A stretch of 64,000 nt of DNA from assembly GCF_003086295.3 (NCBI RefSeq), contig NC_092048.1:2299001-2363000 (forward strand). The letters run 5' to 3'. The position numbers and the translations under genes are program-made. The notes under the pieces are model-generated. The model worked only from the letters and a program-made list of their open reading frames with translations, was not told the DNA's origin and made no database searches. How positions within the stretch are numbered: position 1 is the stretch's first letter; every line of letters starts with the position of its first letter. Positions 63,831 through 64,000 of this stretch are shown here, one piece after another. Origin of the DNA: Arachis hypogaea (Eukaryota; Streptophyta; Magnoliopsida; Fabales; Fabaceae).

Positions 63831-64000
63831 AATACTGTTTTAAGGAGCTAACATTCCAAGTGTTGGGTAACCTTGTGCCATCCAGTCTTTCCAATTGATA
63901 AGCTCCCCTTCAAAGGACTTCATGTATTCTGTAAGGGCCGTCCCAAGTTGCTGCAAGCTTTCCATGGGAGGAAGGTTTTCGGACATTTTCAGTCTTTCGA
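63827..64000 (-). pseudogene. Ty3/gypsy integrase C-terminal fragment
   Basis: On the minus strand the reading frame gives ENVRKPSSHGKLAATWDGPY, then after an in-frame TGA (near 63911) RGAYQLERLDGTRLPNTWN and VSSLKQYYS, ending in TGA. The GKLxxxWDGPY, GAYxLExLDG and TWNxxxLKxYY pattern is the usual end of a plant gypsy polyprotein. The rest of pol lies outside the window. One nonsense codon is visible, so this copy is probably inactive. Confidence 0.8.

Larger units (their letters stand above)
60627..64000 (-). mobile_element. Ty3/gypsy retrotransposon, probably Tat lineage, 3' part (runs out of the window)
   Basis: At the window edge the minus strand encodes the C-terminal end of a gypsy integrase. 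Lower coordinates are therefore toward the element's 3' LTR. Between them, on the opposite strand, is a multi-exon ORF of the 'putative gypsy type transposon' class. Extra ORFs antisense to pol and located between pol and the 3' LTR are known from Tat-lineage elements. The LTR should occupy part of 60627-61500, which has a promoter-like texture, but its exact ends were not found. Confidence 0.6.

Overview
The window is nuclear DNA of a flowering plant, most likely a legume. It has short GT-AG introns, AT-rich intergenic DNA and a dense population of small transposons. Plant-only families are present: MYB-CC regulator, root-type ferredoxin, GH17 glucanase, GT29-like protein, subtilase and fatty acyl-CoA reductases. 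A 205-208 bp MITE family with 9-bp target duplications, a tRNA-like SINE and an RTE-type LINE make peanut (Arachis) my best guess. That genus call is inference; no search was run.

Layout. 1-766: 5' part of a small conserved plant gene on the minus strand. 1053-1570: fold-back transposon. About 4130-9650: decayed autonomous Helitron (minus strand) split by a 603-bp hAT element. 15108-17541: MYB-CC transcription factor (MYR1/MYR2 type). 18431-20144: plastid ferredoxin with a leader intron. 20701-22023: GPI-anchored-type beta-1,3-glucanase. 22935-25050: short transposons and a probable solo LTR, the last MITE lying just before a sialyltransferase-like gene (25124-26254). 27694-30923: SKD1/VPS4 AAA-ATPase, eight coding exons. 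32141-35633: secreted subtilase, eleven exons, two GC-AG introns. About 36480-43821: repeat-dominated block with a ~300-bp tandem repeat, two hAT elements, an LTR-like promoter region, and an RTE LINE interrupted by a 2.1-kb LTR-like insertion. 47648-51086 and 53859-56329: two tandem fatty acyl-CoA reductase genes with a SINE and MITEs around them. 56577-58144: element with long inverted repeats. 59008-59550: two MITEs. 60626-64000: part of a Ty3/gypsy element. Its integrase end is on the minus strand and an intron-containing extra ORF runs antisense to it, the layout known from the Tat lineage.

Seven gene models (MYR, ferredoxin, glucanase, VPS4, subtilase, two FARs) were assembled exon by exon; the six multi-exon models keep an open frame across every junction, and the sialyltransferase-like gene is a single uninterrupted ORF. 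The host genes do not form a pathway cluster, apart from the FAR pair, which is a tandem duplication. I saw no unmistakably new biological system. The most informative signals are the precise loss of three introns in one FAR copy, the nested transposons whose host frames can be read across the insertion, and the intron-bearing antisense ORF in the gypsy element.
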